Source: DATJIG01 sp050260515 (GTDB lineage Bacteria; Pseudomonadota; Alphaproteobacteria; SMXQ01). From it: DNA of 64,000 nt. The position numbers were made by a program, and so were the translations under genes. This document shows positions 51,898 to 60,599 of the stretch, piece after piece. The number at the start of each line of letters is the position of its first letter. Within the stretch, counting starts at the first letter, position 1. The notes below the pieces were generated by a model, which was given only the letters and a program-made list of their open reading frames with translations, did not search any database and was not told the origin of the DNA. The DNA lies in the NCBI GenBank assembly GCA_050260515.1, contig JBLNCI010000018.1, positions 1 through 64,000 of the forward strand, read 5' to 3'.

Positions 51898-52014
51898 TGT
51901 TTCCGGCTGAGGCGGTGGACGCCGATGCGGCTGCGCGAGCCGCGACGAGAACGCAAGAAGGGGAAGAGGCGCGGTGCGCCTCTTCACGCAGTCCTTCCTT
52001 GCAAGCGGCTCCGG

Positions 52015-52449
52015 TTACGCCGCGCCCCAGACGCGGCCCCAGAACTCGCGGACGCTGAAGCGGCGAGCCACGCACTGCACGCGGCCGGCGACGTCGGACG
52101 CCGTCATGCTGCCGTGATAGTGGCAGTCGCAGAGCAGGTAGTGCGCTTCGTCGCGGTTGAGCTCGAAGAAGCCAACCGCGTCGCCGTAGCAGTCGCTGCC
52201 GAGCCCCTGTTCGCGGAGAACGGGATCCGCGAGCGCGATCGACAGCGGGGTGTTGTCGTCCCGCAGCGGCCGGCGCTCTTCCTCGGTGAGGAACTCGACC
52301 CGCATCAGGCTCTTCAGGCGGCGGTTCCCGTGCTGCTCGAGCACGGCGGCCCACCGTTCCAGACGCTCGCGACGCGACATCTTCGGCTGCGCCGTGGACG
52401 TGCTGACTTTCGCGATCCGCTCAAGTTCTTCGAGTGGCTTATGTTCCAT
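52015..52449 (-). CDS. Conserved-looking hypothetical protein, 144 residues
   Basis: A soluble 144-residue protein without signal peptide. The N-terminal half is helical and charged (MSRRERLERWAAVLEQHGNRRLK), and the C-terminal part has a compact CDCHYH cluster (C107, C109, H110, H112) that could bind metal. I do not recognise a family. A good GGAGGAG site lies before ATG 52449. Neighbours give no clue: convergent Bug gene on one side and 269 bases without a gene on the other (52450-52718, with a small hairpin at 52474-52497). Confidence 0.7.
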   Translation of the reverse strand: MEHKPLEELERIAKVSTSTAQPKMSRRERLERWAAVLEQHGNRRLKSLMRVEFLTEEERRPLRDDNTPLSIALADPVLREQGLGSDCYGDAVGFFELNRDEAHYLLCDCHYHGSMTASDVAGRVQCVARRFSVREFWGRVWGAA

Positions 52450-52702
52450 AGTCTCCTCCGGTGATTGCTACAGGTGCGGCGGTATGCGAAGCCGCACACC
52501 AGGGAGGACAACCGCCTATCTTGTTCTTTCGAGCGGCCGGCGCTCCACCGGCCTCGCGGAGACCATACGCCTGTCGCGCGGGGGCCGGAACGCCCCGAAC
52601 GGCGCGGTCCGCGCTTGATTCAGCCATGCTCGAAAAATGCCTTACCTCGGCCAACGCCGCGGCGGGCGCTGCACAGTGGCGCGGCAGGGGCGCGGCAGGC
52701 GC

Positions 52703-52739
52703 ATGAGCGGCGCGCCGCTCAGCGACGCGCGCCGCTCAT
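52703..52739. terminator. Large hairpin across the stop codon of the operon's last gene
   Basis: ATGAGCGGCGCGC (52703-52715) pairs perfectly with GCGCGCCGCTCAT (52727-52739) and spans the TGA of the 52719 gene. There is no T-run. It ends the eight-gene operon and probably protects or terminates its mRNA. Confidence 0.5.
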
Positions 52740-53759
52740 CACCTCGCGGAAGAGACGGCGCCAGCGCTCCTCTTCCTCGGCATCGAACTGGATCGGGACG
52801 ATGGTCTTGCCGGAGAGAGCGGCGGTCACACCCGGTGGATTGGTCTCGACGCCGCGGCGCGTGGGAATGCGGCCGCGGGACGCGAGCTGCTTCTGGGCGG
52901 GTTCGCTGAGCAGGAAGTTGGCGGCGAGGCGCGCGGCATTGGGGTGCGGCGCCCTCGCGCTGACGCCGACGTGGTTGTAGTAGACGACCACCGGATCGAG
53001 GACCCAGAAGTCGGTCGGCGCGCCACTCAACTTCAGATTCGCCGTCAGGTTCAGGGTGTTGTTGAGCGCCAACGCGTATTCGCCGGAGCCGACCGCGCGG
53101 GCGAGCGCAAGATGGCCCTGGACCATGACCGGCTTCAGAGTGGCGGCGATGCTGTCGACGAGCTTGCGTCCGTCGGTCTCACCGAAGTGCCGGTAGAGGG
53201 CGGCGAGCCATTCGCCGTCGGAATCGTCGATGGCGATCCGGCCCGCCCATTCCGGGTGCCTGACGAAATCGGCATAGCTTCGCGGCAGGGTGGACGCGTC
53301 GACCAAACGCGTGTTGTACGCGGGCACCCCGAAGTTCGCCGCGACGCCGTGCCATAGGCCGTCCGGCCCCCGCGTGTCGTACGCGGAAAAGCGCGCCTCC
53401 GGAAGATCGACAGGGGCGAGCAGCTCTCGGGGGATCTTGCTGACGCCGGTGTTCTGCAGCACGTCCCAGGTCTGCTTGCCGGCGCGGGTTTCGACGAGGA
53501 TGCGGGCGATGAGCTGCGAATCCGATCCGCGGACGTACTCGGCCTTGAGGCCGGTGGCGCGCTCGAAGATCGCCCACAGCGGCAGGGCTTCCTCCTCGTT
53601 CACCGACGCGTAGATCGTGACGGATCCCTCGGCCCGGGCCGCGGTGAGAAGCGCGGGATCGATCCATGAGCGCTCGGCGTCCTCAGCCGCGCGCGCGGGC
53701 AGTGCCGCGAGCTCGACAGCGCCGATCATGAACGCCGCGGCAGCCCAGTGCTTCCGCAT
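52719..53759 (-). CDS. Iron(III)-type ABC solute-binding protein, second of the operon
   Basis: A 346-residue exported binding protein (signal to about residue 25, PARAA/ED) of the ExtBP1/iron type: LLTAARAEGSVTIYASVNEEEALPLWAIFERATGLKAEYVRG, VPAYNTRLVD, PHPNAARLAANFLLSEPAQKQL. It is only distantly like the 54874 binding protein in the same operon, so the ABC importer may work with two carriers of different specificity. Last gene, 8 bases after the isochorismatase-like gene. Confidence 0.85.
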   Translation of the reverse strand: MRKHWAAAAFMIGAVELAALPARAAEDAERSWIDPALLTAARAEGSVTIYASVNEEEALPLWAIFERATGLKAEYVRGSDSQLIARILVETRAGKQTWDVLQNTGVSKIPRELLAPVDLPEARFSAYDTRGPDGLWHGVAANFGVPAYNTRLVDASTLPRSYADFVRHPEWAGRIAIDDSDGEWLAALYRHFGETDGRKLVDSIAATLKPVMVQGHLALARAVGSGEYALALNNTLNLTANLKLSGAPTDFWVLDPVVVYYNHVGVSARAPHPNAARLAANFLLSEPAQKQLASRGRIPTRRGVETNPPGVTAALSGKTIVPIQFDAEEEERWRRLFREVMSGARR

Positions 53760-53767
53760 CGTCGCGC

Positions 53768-54418
53768 TCAATACTTGAGCATCGCCGTGGTTGTGAGCGT
53801 CACCTTGTCGAGCACGCGGGAGGCGGTCGTGAGGTGAAGCACCGTGTACTGCTCCTGATAGGGATTGTCGGAGGAGATCACGTCGACCGGGACAACCACG
53901 CCGTAGCCGCGCAGCGCGGCGCCGCTCGCCGAATGAAGCACGGACGTGTGGGCCGCGGTGCCGACCGCAATCACCGTCTTGATGCCTTTGTCCTTCAGGA
54001 TCTTCTCGAGGTCGTTGCCCATGAACTTGTCCGGCCCGAACGACGGCAGGACGCTGTCGCCGGGGGCCGGCGCGATCTCCTTGAGGATGTCGGCGGCGGT
54101 GGTCGTGCCGGAGAGCGTATAGATCACCGTCATCCCCTTCGCGCGGCCCTCGCTGACCAGCTTCTGCAGCCGGGGAACGGACCCGGCGCAACGTGGCCGT
54201 CGCTGCACCGTGCAGGTCTGGGTGTTGACGTCCATCACGAGGAGCGCGGTCGTCTTCGGATCGTCGATGGCGACGGGCTTGAGGGCCGGAGGAGGCGGGG
54301 CCTTCACCTTGTCCCAGTCGTCGATGACCGATTGGGCCCGTGCCGACGCGGCTGAGATTCCGACGAACGACGCGACGAGCAACAGGAGACGCGAAACGCC
54401 GGTGCGCTGAGTCAACAT
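53768..54418 (-). CDS. Secreted isochorismatase-fold protein lacking the catalytic Cys
   Basis: A 216-residue exported protein (signal to about residue 29, ASARAQ) of the isochorismatase superfamily. The family Asp is D63 (LLVMDVNTQ). Where the nucleophilic Cys should be, gap-free alignment with the 1192 and 418 products gives S159 (GTAAHTSVLHSA). It is thus either inactive, a binding protein, or a Ser-based enzyme. Two additional Cys (CTVQRRPRC) follow the Asp. It sits between the secreted-repeat lipoprotein and the second SBP of the ABC operon. Start 54418 follows GGGAGGGG. Confidence 0.8.
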   Translation of the reverse strand: MLTQRTGVSRLLLLVASFVGISAASARAQSVIDDWDKVKAPPPPALKPVAIDDPKTTALLVMDVNTQTCTVQRRPRCAGSVPRLQKLVSEGRAKGMTVIYTLSGTTTAADILKEIAPAPGDSVLPSFGPDKFMGNDLEKILKDKGIKTVIAVGTAAHTSVLHSASGAALRGYGVVVPVDVISSDNPYQEQYTVLHLTTASRVLDKVTLTTTAMLKY

Positions 54419-54443
54419 GATCCCCTCCCGTGATGATCGGTCC

Positions 54444-54848
54444 TTATGGCCGGGCCGTGTGCCAAACCCCGTCTTCGCCATCGCCCTTGGCCTCGCCGGG
54501 CTTTGCATCCCAGACGTAGCCGTAGAGCGGCGCATGCTTGTACTGCCACTGCCGGGCTCCGCTCGCCCGGCGGACGATTGTGAAGTCGCCGCGCGACTGC
54601 TCGCCCTCGCGCGCTTCGAGCGCCGGATGCGAGAGCGCGCACAACGACGCGCAATACGGCGTGTCCGGCTGATCGCCGTCGTAGGTGTAGAGCGTCATCC
54701 CGGCGCGGTCGACGAGCCGCGGCCCGGCGGCGCCCGACGTCTCGATCCGCGGACCCTCAGGCCCGACCATGGGAGGAGCGCATCCCGCCATGACGCACGC
54801 GGCCGCGATGACGAGGCCCGTGGTCATTCCGCCGATCGCTTTGGCCAT
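54444..54848 (-). CDS. Secreted-repeat lipoprotein (COG4315-like)
   Basis: A 134-residue lipoprotein with lipobox VMAGC (lipid Cys 23). The mature part matches the secreted-repeat family of unknown function: RLVDRAGMTLYTYDGDQPDTPYCASLCALSHPAL, then FTIVRRASGARQWQYKHAPLYGYVWDAKPGEAKGD. The family is found near haem or redox proteins in several bacteria, but its role is not established. It lies in the eight-gene operon 25 bases after the SBP gene and 25 before the isochorismatase-like gene. Confidence 0.8.
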   Translation of the reverse strand: MAKAIGGMTTGLVIAAACVMAGCAPPMVGPEGPRIETSGAAGPRLVDRAGMTLYTYDGDQPDTPYCASLCALSHPALEAREGEQSRGDFTIVRRASGARQWQYKHAPLYGYVWDAKPGEAKGDGEDGVWHTARP

Positions 54849-54873
54849 GCGCCCCTCCCGGGCCCGGTCCCCG

Positions 54874-55905
54874 CTATTGGAAGACCTCGTTGAACTTGTT
54901 CTTGATCTCCGTCGACTGCTTCTCGATCGCATCGTAGTCGACGGCGAGGATGTTAAGACTCTTGAAATCGGGGCTCCCGGCGGGCGGCGCGACGTCGACG
55001 CGCGCGGCGTAGCCGCCATCCTCCGGGAACAGCTTCTGGGCGTTGATGCTGATCATGAACGCCGCGAACGCCTTCGCCGCGTTCGGATTGGGCGAGCCCT
55101 TGACGATCGAGGTCGGTGACGGAATCACGAAAGTCCCGTCGGCCGGGTAGATCGTCTTGATCTTGTGCCCTTCCTTGCGCGCGTCGGCGGCGTACGAGTC
55201 GAGCGCGCCGGCGGCGATCAGCCGCTCGCCGCGCTTGAGATTGTCGAGGATCTGCTCGTTGCCCTGCACGACCATGATGTCGTTCTTGCGGAGGTCCTCG
55301 TAAAACTTCCAGCCGTACGTCTTCGACAGCGTGCCGACCACCGAGAGCTGGAGCGAGGTGAAGGACGGATCCGACGTGATCAGCTTGCCCTTGTACTTGG
55401 CGTCGGTGAGATCGGTCCACGCCTTCGGCAGATCCCCGGCCGCGACCTTATCCTCGCGCGCGAAGATGGTCATCATGTTGAGGCGCTGGGCGATGTGATA
55501 GCCGTCCTTGTCCTTCGCCGCGTCGGGAATCTTGTCGAAGTCCGTCGGCTTGAAGGCGACGAACATTCCCTTCTTGGCCATCGCGTTGGCAGCCGACGGG
55601 TCCGAGGTCGTAAGCACGTCGGCGGCGATCCGCTTCGCGTCATACTCCTGCATGAACCGGCTCAGAATCGCCGAGCCGCCCGAGCGGAACAGCTCGACCT
55701 TGATGCCGCTTTCGCTCTCGAAGAGCTTGGCGACCTTCTGCGCCGTGGCGATCGGCGTCGACGTGTACCAGACGACCTTGCCTTCCTTCTTCGCGGCCGC
55801 CATGTCCACCGCGTCCTGCGCATGGGCGGATGCGGCGGCAACCATGGCGAGCGAAAACGCGACAAGCGAGAGGACCAGACCCAGACGTGCTTTTTTGTTC
55901 GTCAT
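54874..55905 (-). CDS. Iron(III)/spermidine-type ABC solute-binding protein, main carrier
   Basis: A 343-residue exported binding protein (signal to about residue 29, ASAHAQ): MAAAKKEGKVVWYTSTPIATAQKVAKLFESESGIKVELFRSGG, YKGKLITSDPSF, NPNAAKAFAAFMISINAQ. It belongs to the class often labelled ferric-iron or phosphonate carriers. Same transcript as the ATPase and fused permease, so it is the likely cognate carrier; the alpha/beta hydrolase gene lies between. Start 55905 follows CGGAGG. Confidence 0.9.
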   Translation of the reverse strand: MTNKKARLGLVLSLVAFSLAMVAAASAHAQDAVDMAAAKKEGKVVWYTSTPIATAQKVAKLFESESGIKVELFRSGGSAILSRFMQEYDAKRIAADVLTTSDPSAANAMAKKGMFVAFKPTDFDKIPDAAKDKDGYHIAQRLNMMTIFAREDKVAAGDLPKAWTDLTDAKYKGKLITSDPSFTSLQLSVVGTLSKTYGWKFYEDLRKNDIMVVQGNEQILDNLKRGERLIAAGALDSYAADARKEGHKIKTIYPADGTFVIPSPTSIVKGSPNPNAAKAFAAFMISINAQKLFPEDGGYAARVDVAPPAGSPDFKSLNILAVDYDAIEKQSTEIKNKFNEVFQ

Positions 55906-55925
55906 TGTTGCCTCCGTGAAAAGTG

Positions 55926-56861
55926 TCAGTGTCCGCGATAGACGGGCTCCGGTTGAGTGAAGAAGCTGTGCAGGATGTGATAGACCAGCATGTAGTTCTT
56001 CTGCTGGAACGAGGCGTGAGAGATTCCCGGCATCACGACGAACTGCTTGTCGGCGTTGGGGAGCTTCGTGAAGAACTTGATCAGGTCCTCGAAGCCGGCG
56101 ATGCCATCGTACTCGCCGCGCATGATGATCGTCGGCATCGTGAGCTTGGCGGGATCGTTGACGGGAAGCCGCGAGCACATGTCGACGTAGGTCCCGGTCG
56201 GCATCGAACTGTCGAGCGCGAGGATCGCATCGGCGAAGGCGTCGACGACCTTGTCCTCGGCGGTGCCCGGGTGGTCGCGGGTGAAGATGCTGTGGACGAA
56301 GGCGCGGTCCACCGGGCGGCGGTTCCTCGCCTGGAAGTCCGGCAGCTTCTTCTTGCGCTCGGCGAGGGTCGGGCTGCCTTCCCCGGTCCAGACGTAGGCG
56401 TCGAGGGCGAGGCGCTTGACGCGGTCGGGGTGGCGCTCGGCGAACAGTGCCGCACGCAGCGCGCCGGACGAGATCCCGTAGACGAGCAGGGGGCCCGAGT
56501 TGCGGGTCTTCAGGATGTACTCGGACGCGGCGGCGAGATCGTCGGCGCCGGTCGCGATATCGCTGTTGATGTCGCGGTGCTTGTCGGACCGGCCGTAGCC
56601 CTCCATGTCCACGCACCAGGTGTCGAAGCCCCGTTTCGCGAACCAGTCCATCACCGACGAATCGGGCCGTCCCGGCACCTGCAGGTCGAACGTCGGCTGC
56701 GACGCCATCGACGAGCCGTGGACGAACAGGATGGTGCCGACCTTGCCGGTCGGCTCGCCCACGTACTTCTCCCACAGGAACAGCCTGATATCGCCCTTCT
56801 TGGTCCAGTGCTCACGGCCCTGCACGGGACCGGTGGCGACGGCCGACGTACTCGTGCTCAT
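55926..56861 (-). CDS. Alpha/beta hydrolase inside an ABC importer operon
   Basis: A 311-residue alpha/beta-hydrolase. The oxyanion region is FVHGSSM (47-52), the nucleophile S131 in YGISSGA, the acid probably the Asp of GEYDGI and the base the His of PGISHASF. No signal peptide: it works in the cytoplasm. It is encoded between the ABC ATPase (25 bases) and the SBP (20 bases), so it probably acts on the imported compound, for example by ester cleavage. Closest in style to haloalkane dehalogenase/epoxide hydrolase-like esterases, but no specific family can be fixed. Confidence 0.85.
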   Translation of the reverse strand: MSTSTSAVATGPVQGREHWTKKGDIRLFLWEKYVGEPTGKVGTILFVHGSSMASQPTFDLQVPGRPDSSVMDWFAKRGFDTWCVDMEGYGRSDKHRDINSDIATGADDLAAASEYILKTRNSGPLLVYGISSGALRAALFAERHPDRVKRLALDAYVWTGEGSPTLAERKKKLPDFQARNRRPVDRAFVHSIFTRDHPGTAEDKVVDAFADAILALDSSMPTGTYVDMCSRLPVNDPAKLTMPTIIMRGEYDGIAGFEDLIKFFTKLPNADKQFVVMPGISHASFQQKNYMLVYHILHSFFTQPEPVYRGH

Positions 56862-56886
56862 TCTCTTTTTCTCCTGATCGAAACGA

Positions 56887-57963
56887 CTAGACGCGGCGGA
56901 AGATGCTGCACTCGTTTCCGTCGATGGCGACGCGTACGGCATCGCCGACGGAGAAGCTTTGCGCCGGATGGGTCTGGACGCGCAGCGTCGGCCCACCGTC
57001 GAGCGCCACATAGTACTCCTGGATGTTGCCCAGGAACGTCTGGTCCGTAACCCGCGCCGGAGCCGTATCGTCTGCGGCATCGGACAGAGTGAGCAACGCG
57101 ACGTTCTCGGGGCGCACCGTCATGTCGACGGCGTCGCCGGGGCCGCAACCCTCGGGAATCTTCACCGCGACCCTGAGTCCGCCGTCGAGCACCACTCCTC
57201 CGGACGACACGGTGGCCGGGATGACGTTCACCAGCCCCATGAAGTCGGCGACGGTCTTGTTGGCCGGGCGACAGTAGACTTCGTGTGGCGTCCCGTACTG
57301 CTGCAGCCGCCCACCGTGGATCACCGCGATGCGGTCCGACAGCGCCAGCGCCTCCGCCTGGTCGTGGGTGACGTAGACGAAGGTGATCCCGGTGCGTCGC
57401 TGCAACTGCTTCAGCTCGCTGCGCATCCGCTCGCGCAGCTTCGCGTCGAGATTGCTGAGCGGCTCGTCCAAGAGAAGGATCTCGGGCTCGACGACGAGAC
57501 TGCGGGCGAGCGCGACGCGCTGCTGCTGACCGCCGCTGAGCTCGTTGGGGTAGCGGTCGGCGAGGCCGGTGAGATTGACCAACGCGAGCGCCTGTTCGAC
57601 CCGCTGCCGTGCCTCCGCCGACGGCACCTTGCGCAGCTTGAGGCCGAACACGACGTTCTCGAACACGGTCTTGTGCGGCCACACGGCATAGTTCTGGAAC
57701 ACCATGCCCATTCCCCGCTTCTCGGGCGGCACGACCCCGTCTTTTGACGACAGCAGGCGGTCGCCGACGTGGATGGTGCCGGCGTCGGGCTTGAGATAGC
57801 CGGCGATCAGGCGCAGCGTGGTGGTCTTGCCGCAACCCGACGGGCCGAGCAGCGTGACGAAGCAGTTGTCGCCGATGTCGAGGTCGAGATTGCTGACGGC
57901 GGCCATATTCGCCTCCTGGCCGTCATAGACCTTCGACAGGTTCTTGATGGTGATTCCCGCCAT
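56887..57963 (-). CDS. ABC importer ATPase, PotA/FbpC type
   Basis: A 358-residue ATPase of the iron/spermidine importer class. Walker A is GPSGCGKTT (40-48), the signature LSGGQQQR (142-149), Walker B LLLDEP (to 168) and the H-loop VTHDQ. A TOBE-type C-terminal domain (about 240-358) is present. It directly abuts the permease gene (ATPase start 57963, permease stop at 57964), so expression is coupled. Confidence 0.9.
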   Translation of the reverse strand: MAGITIKNLSKVYDGQEANMAAVSNLDLDIGDNCFVTLLGPSGCGKTTTLRLIAGYLKPDAGTIHVGDRLLSSKDGVVPPEKRGMGMVFQNYAVWPHKTVFENVVFGLKLRKVPSAEARQRVEQALALVNLTGLADRYPNELSGGQQQRVALARSLVVEPEILLLDEPLSNLDAKLRERMRSELKQLQRRTGITFVYVTHDQAEALALSDRIAVIHGGRLQQYGTPHEVYCRPANKTVADFMGLVNVIPATVSSGGVVLDGGLRVAVKIPEGCGPGDAVDMTVRPENVALLTLSDAADDTAPARVTDQTFLGNIQEYYVALDGGPTLRVQTHPAQSFSVGDAVRVAIDGNECSIFRRV

Positions 57964-59676
57964 TTACGCCGCCACCCCCGCCGGACGCTCCGTGCTTGCG
58001 CTGCTGCTGACGCGCGGCCCGGTCCGGCCGCCTCCGAGTTTGCCCGCGATCAGGATGGCGACGCCGATGATCGCGACGTTGATCATCGCCAGCGCCGCCA
58101 CCGGCTCCGTGTGGCCGGTCTCGTAAAGGTTGTAGACGGCGACCGCGAGCGTCATCGAGCTCGAGCTGAACAGCAGGATCGAGGCGCTCAGCTCCTGGAT
58201 CGTCGGGACGAAGACGAGCAGCCAGCCGGCGAACAGGCCGGGCCGGATCAGCGGCAGCGTCACCTCACGCATCGTCTGTCCCCAGCTCGCGCCGAGGATC
58301 GCGGCACTCTCCTCGAGCGAGGGGTCGACCTGCCGCAGCGACGTGTCCGCGGCGCGGACGCCGAGCGGCAGGTAGCGGCCGACGTAGGCCAGCAGCAGGA
58401 TCGTCAGCGTGCCGTACAGCGCGATCGGCATCTTCAGCCAGAACTGGAGGATGGCGACCGCCATGACGATGCCGGGCAAGCCGAGCGGGATGAGGGCCGC
58501 GTAGTCGAGCAGCTTGCGGCCGGGGAGCTTCGTGCGCAGGTCTATCCAGCCGACGATGGCGCCGATCAGCACGGCGATGACCGCGGCGCTGGTTGCGAGC
58601 AGGAGACTGTTCAGGATCGCGCGCTGCGTCACGTCGTAGTCGAACAGGATGAAGCGGTAGTTGGCGAACGTCAGGTTCTGCCAGAAGCCGAGTCCCCACG
58701 ACTTGCTGAACGAGACGGCGATCAGAGTGCTGTACGGCAGCACGATGGCGACGAAGAAGATCGCGATGCAGAACGCGAGCAGCAGCCAGCGGGCTACGCC
58801 GAGGTCGACGAGCTGCGGGCGGCTGCCCTTGCCGCCGAGCGTCACGTAGGAGCGGCGCGCAAGGAAGGCGCGCTGCAGGTAGAGCGCGAAAATCGTGATC
58901 GCGACGAAGATCAGCGACAGCGCCGAGGCGAGCGCGTACTGCGGCGGATAGCTGAACAGCGAGTACAGCCGCGTCGGCAGGGTGAAGATGCGCGCCGGCA
59001 GTCCGATGATCGCCTGCGACCCGAACAGCGCGATGGCGTTGACGAACGCGAGCAGCGTACCGGACAGGATCGCCGGCGCGACCAGCGGCGCGGTGATCGT
59101 CAGCGCGGTGCGGAACTTGCCCGCGCCGAGGATCTGCGCCGCCTCTTCATACGACGCGTCGACCGACTGCAACGCGCTCGATGCCAGCAGGAACACGTAT
59201 GGGAAGGTATGGATGACCGTGACGATCACCAGCCCGGTCATCGAGAAGACGTTGAACGTGACCGGCACGCCGACGACGTCGCGCAGGAACAGGTTGGCGA
59301 TGCCGGAGTTCGGACTGAAGAGATAGACGAAGGCGATCGCGGTCAGGAACGGCGGCGACAGGTACGAGAGATTCGCGGTGACCTGGAACAGCCGCTTGCC
59401 CGGGACGTTGGTGCGGCTGACCGCCCATGCCAGCGGCACGCCGATGAGAATGCTGAACAGCGCCGTCCAGCCGCCGAGCATCAGCGAGTTCAGCAGCGCC
59501 TGCACGTAGAGGCGGCCGGACAGCGCGCGCTGGAATTCCCTGAGCGATGGACCGTCGCCCGTCCAGACGCTGCCGATCAGCAGCGACACGACGGGCATCA
59601 GGATCAGCACGACGACGGCGGCGATCGCGCCGGCCATCACCCACGGCTTGAGCCGGAATGCGTCGGACACTTTCAT
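57964..59676 (-). CDS. ABC importer permease, fused two-domain FbpB/ThiP type
   Basis: A 570-residue permease with about 12 membrane segments made of two binding-protein-dependent transport halves. Coupling (EAA) loops are visible as YEEAAQILGAGKFRTALTITAPLVAPAILSG and LEESAAILGASWGQTMREVTLPLIRPGLFAG. A single polypeptide therefore forms the whole channel, as in ferric-iron and thiamine importers. Starts 23 bases after the PEBP lipoprotein gene. The opposite strand carries a 647-codon open frame that is an artefact of GC-rich codon use. Confidence 0.9.
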   Translation of the reverse strand: MKVSDAFRLKPWVMAGAIAAVVVLILMPVVSLLIGSVWTGDGPSLREFQRALSGRLYVQALLNSLMLGGWTALFSILIGVPLAWAVSRTNVPGKRLFQVTANLSYLSPPFLTAIAFVYLFSPNSGIANLFLRDVVGVPVTFNVFSMTGLVIVTVIHTFPYVFLLASSALQSVDASYEEAAQILGAGKFRTALTITAPLVAPAILSGTLLAFVNAIALFGSQAIIGLPARIFTLPTRLYSLFSYPPQYALASALSLIFVAITIFALYLQRAFLARRSYVTLGGKGSRPQLVDLGVARWLLLAFCIAIFFVAIVLPYSTLIAVSFSKSWGLGFWQNLTFANYRFILFDYDVTQRAILNSLLLATSAAVIAVLIGAIVGWIDLRTKLPGRKLLDYAALIPLGLPGIVMAVAILQFWLKMPIALYGTLTILLLAYVGRYLPLGVRAADTSLRQVDPSLEESAAILGASWGQTMREVTLPLIRPGLFAGWLLVFVPTIQELSASILLFSSSSMTLAVAVYNLYETGHTEPVAALAMINVAIIGVAILIAGKLGGGRTGPRVSSSASTERPAGVAA

Positions 59677-59699
59677 GGTGCCTCGCGGACGGCGATTCG

Positions 59700-60287
59700 T
59701 CAGCGTGCGTAGCGCAGGACGACGCTCGTGTAGGCGACGGTGTGGTCCGCCACCGCGGCTCCGAATCCGGCGCGGTCGAGGCCGGGCGGGAGCGTGCCGG
59801 GCTCGACATCGAGCGCGAACACCGCGAACACATAATGGTGCGGCTGGTCGCCGACGGCGGGGCAGGGGCCGCGGTAGTGCTCGAGTCCGGCCGAGTTCTT
59901 GCCCTGGGTGAAGGCGGTGGCGCCCGCGACGCCGGCGCCCTCGGCCAAAGCCGCAGTCGAGAGCGGAATGTTGTAGGCGATCCAGTGCGTCGAGCCGCGA
60001 CCGCGACCGCCGTCGGGATCCGACACCACGACCGCGAAGCTCTTGGTGGTCGTCGGCCACCGCGACCATTCGATCGCGGGCGAGACATTCCCGCCGGAGT
60101 TGCACGCCCCGGTATTGGCCTCGTTCTTCTTCGCAAGGAACGAGCCTTCCGGCAGTCCGGGCATCGTGACGACGAGAGAATCGGGTCGTGGGGTGGCGCC
60201 GCTGCTCGGCGAAGTCGGGGCGGACGCGGTGCTGCAGCCGGCAAGCATCGCGAGCGCTGCGGCCGACGCCCAGACACGAAGGGTCAT
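59700..60287 (-). CDS. YbhB/YbcL-type PEBP lipoprotein
   Basis: A 195-residue lipoprotein with lipobox MLAGC (lipid Cys 18) and a PEBP-like domain: NVSPAIEWSRWPTTTKSFAVVVSDPDG, HWIAYNIP, YRGPCPAVGDQPHHYVFAVFALDV. It is apparently the first gene of the eight-gene operon that ends at 52719. A PEBP protein also ends the UbiD operon at 12889, but that copy is cytoplasmic. Start 60287 gives a clean lipoprotein signal. Confidence 0.85.
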   Translation of the reverse strand: MTLRVWASAAALAMLAGCSTASAPTSPSSGATPRPDSLVVTMPGLPEGSFLAKKNEANTGACNSGGNVSPAIEWSRWPTTTKSFAVVVSDPDGGRGRGSTHWIAYNIPLSTAALAEGAGVAGATAFTQGKNSAGLEHYRGPCPAVGDQPHHYVFAVFALDVEPGTLPPGLDRAGFGAAVADHTVAYTSVVLRYAR

Positions 60288-60599
60288 GATGATGAAGCTC
60301 CCTAACTTTTCTGTATCGTTGTGTCCCGTTTTACATCGAAACCCCCGGGACGGCCGCCAGTCATTCGGAAGGCTCGGCATGGGCTGGCCGTGGGCGGCCA
60401 CCGATGCCCGCAGGCGTAGGGCGAGGGTCCCTATAGCGGCTGCGGCGGCGGCAGCTTGAATTATCGAGCAAATCCAAGCGCGGCAGCCTATTAATACTTA
60501 TATAAACTGTATAATTTTCTATTTTACATAAAATTAGGAATGATGGTACTACTTTACACGTCACCCGCGTTTTTTCGGAACAGCGCCACGAGCAGTGCC
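60288..60599. promoter_or_regulatory. Divergent intergenic region with AT-rich island upstream of cysDN
   Basis: A 312-base gap. Bases 60288-60460 are GC-rich with no clear element. The island at 60488-60545 is the most AT-rich stretch in the window and contains TTATATAAACTGTATAA and the short palindrome ATTTTACATAAAAT. Promoter and operator for cysDN, possibly sulfur-responsive, are expected here. No riboswitch structure recognised. Confidence 0.45.

Noticed and set aside
57769..59712. 647-codon plus-strand frame opposite the ABC permease
   Set aside because: Highly charged repetitive composition (DRDEDQRQR-like) typical of antisense frames in GC-rich genes.
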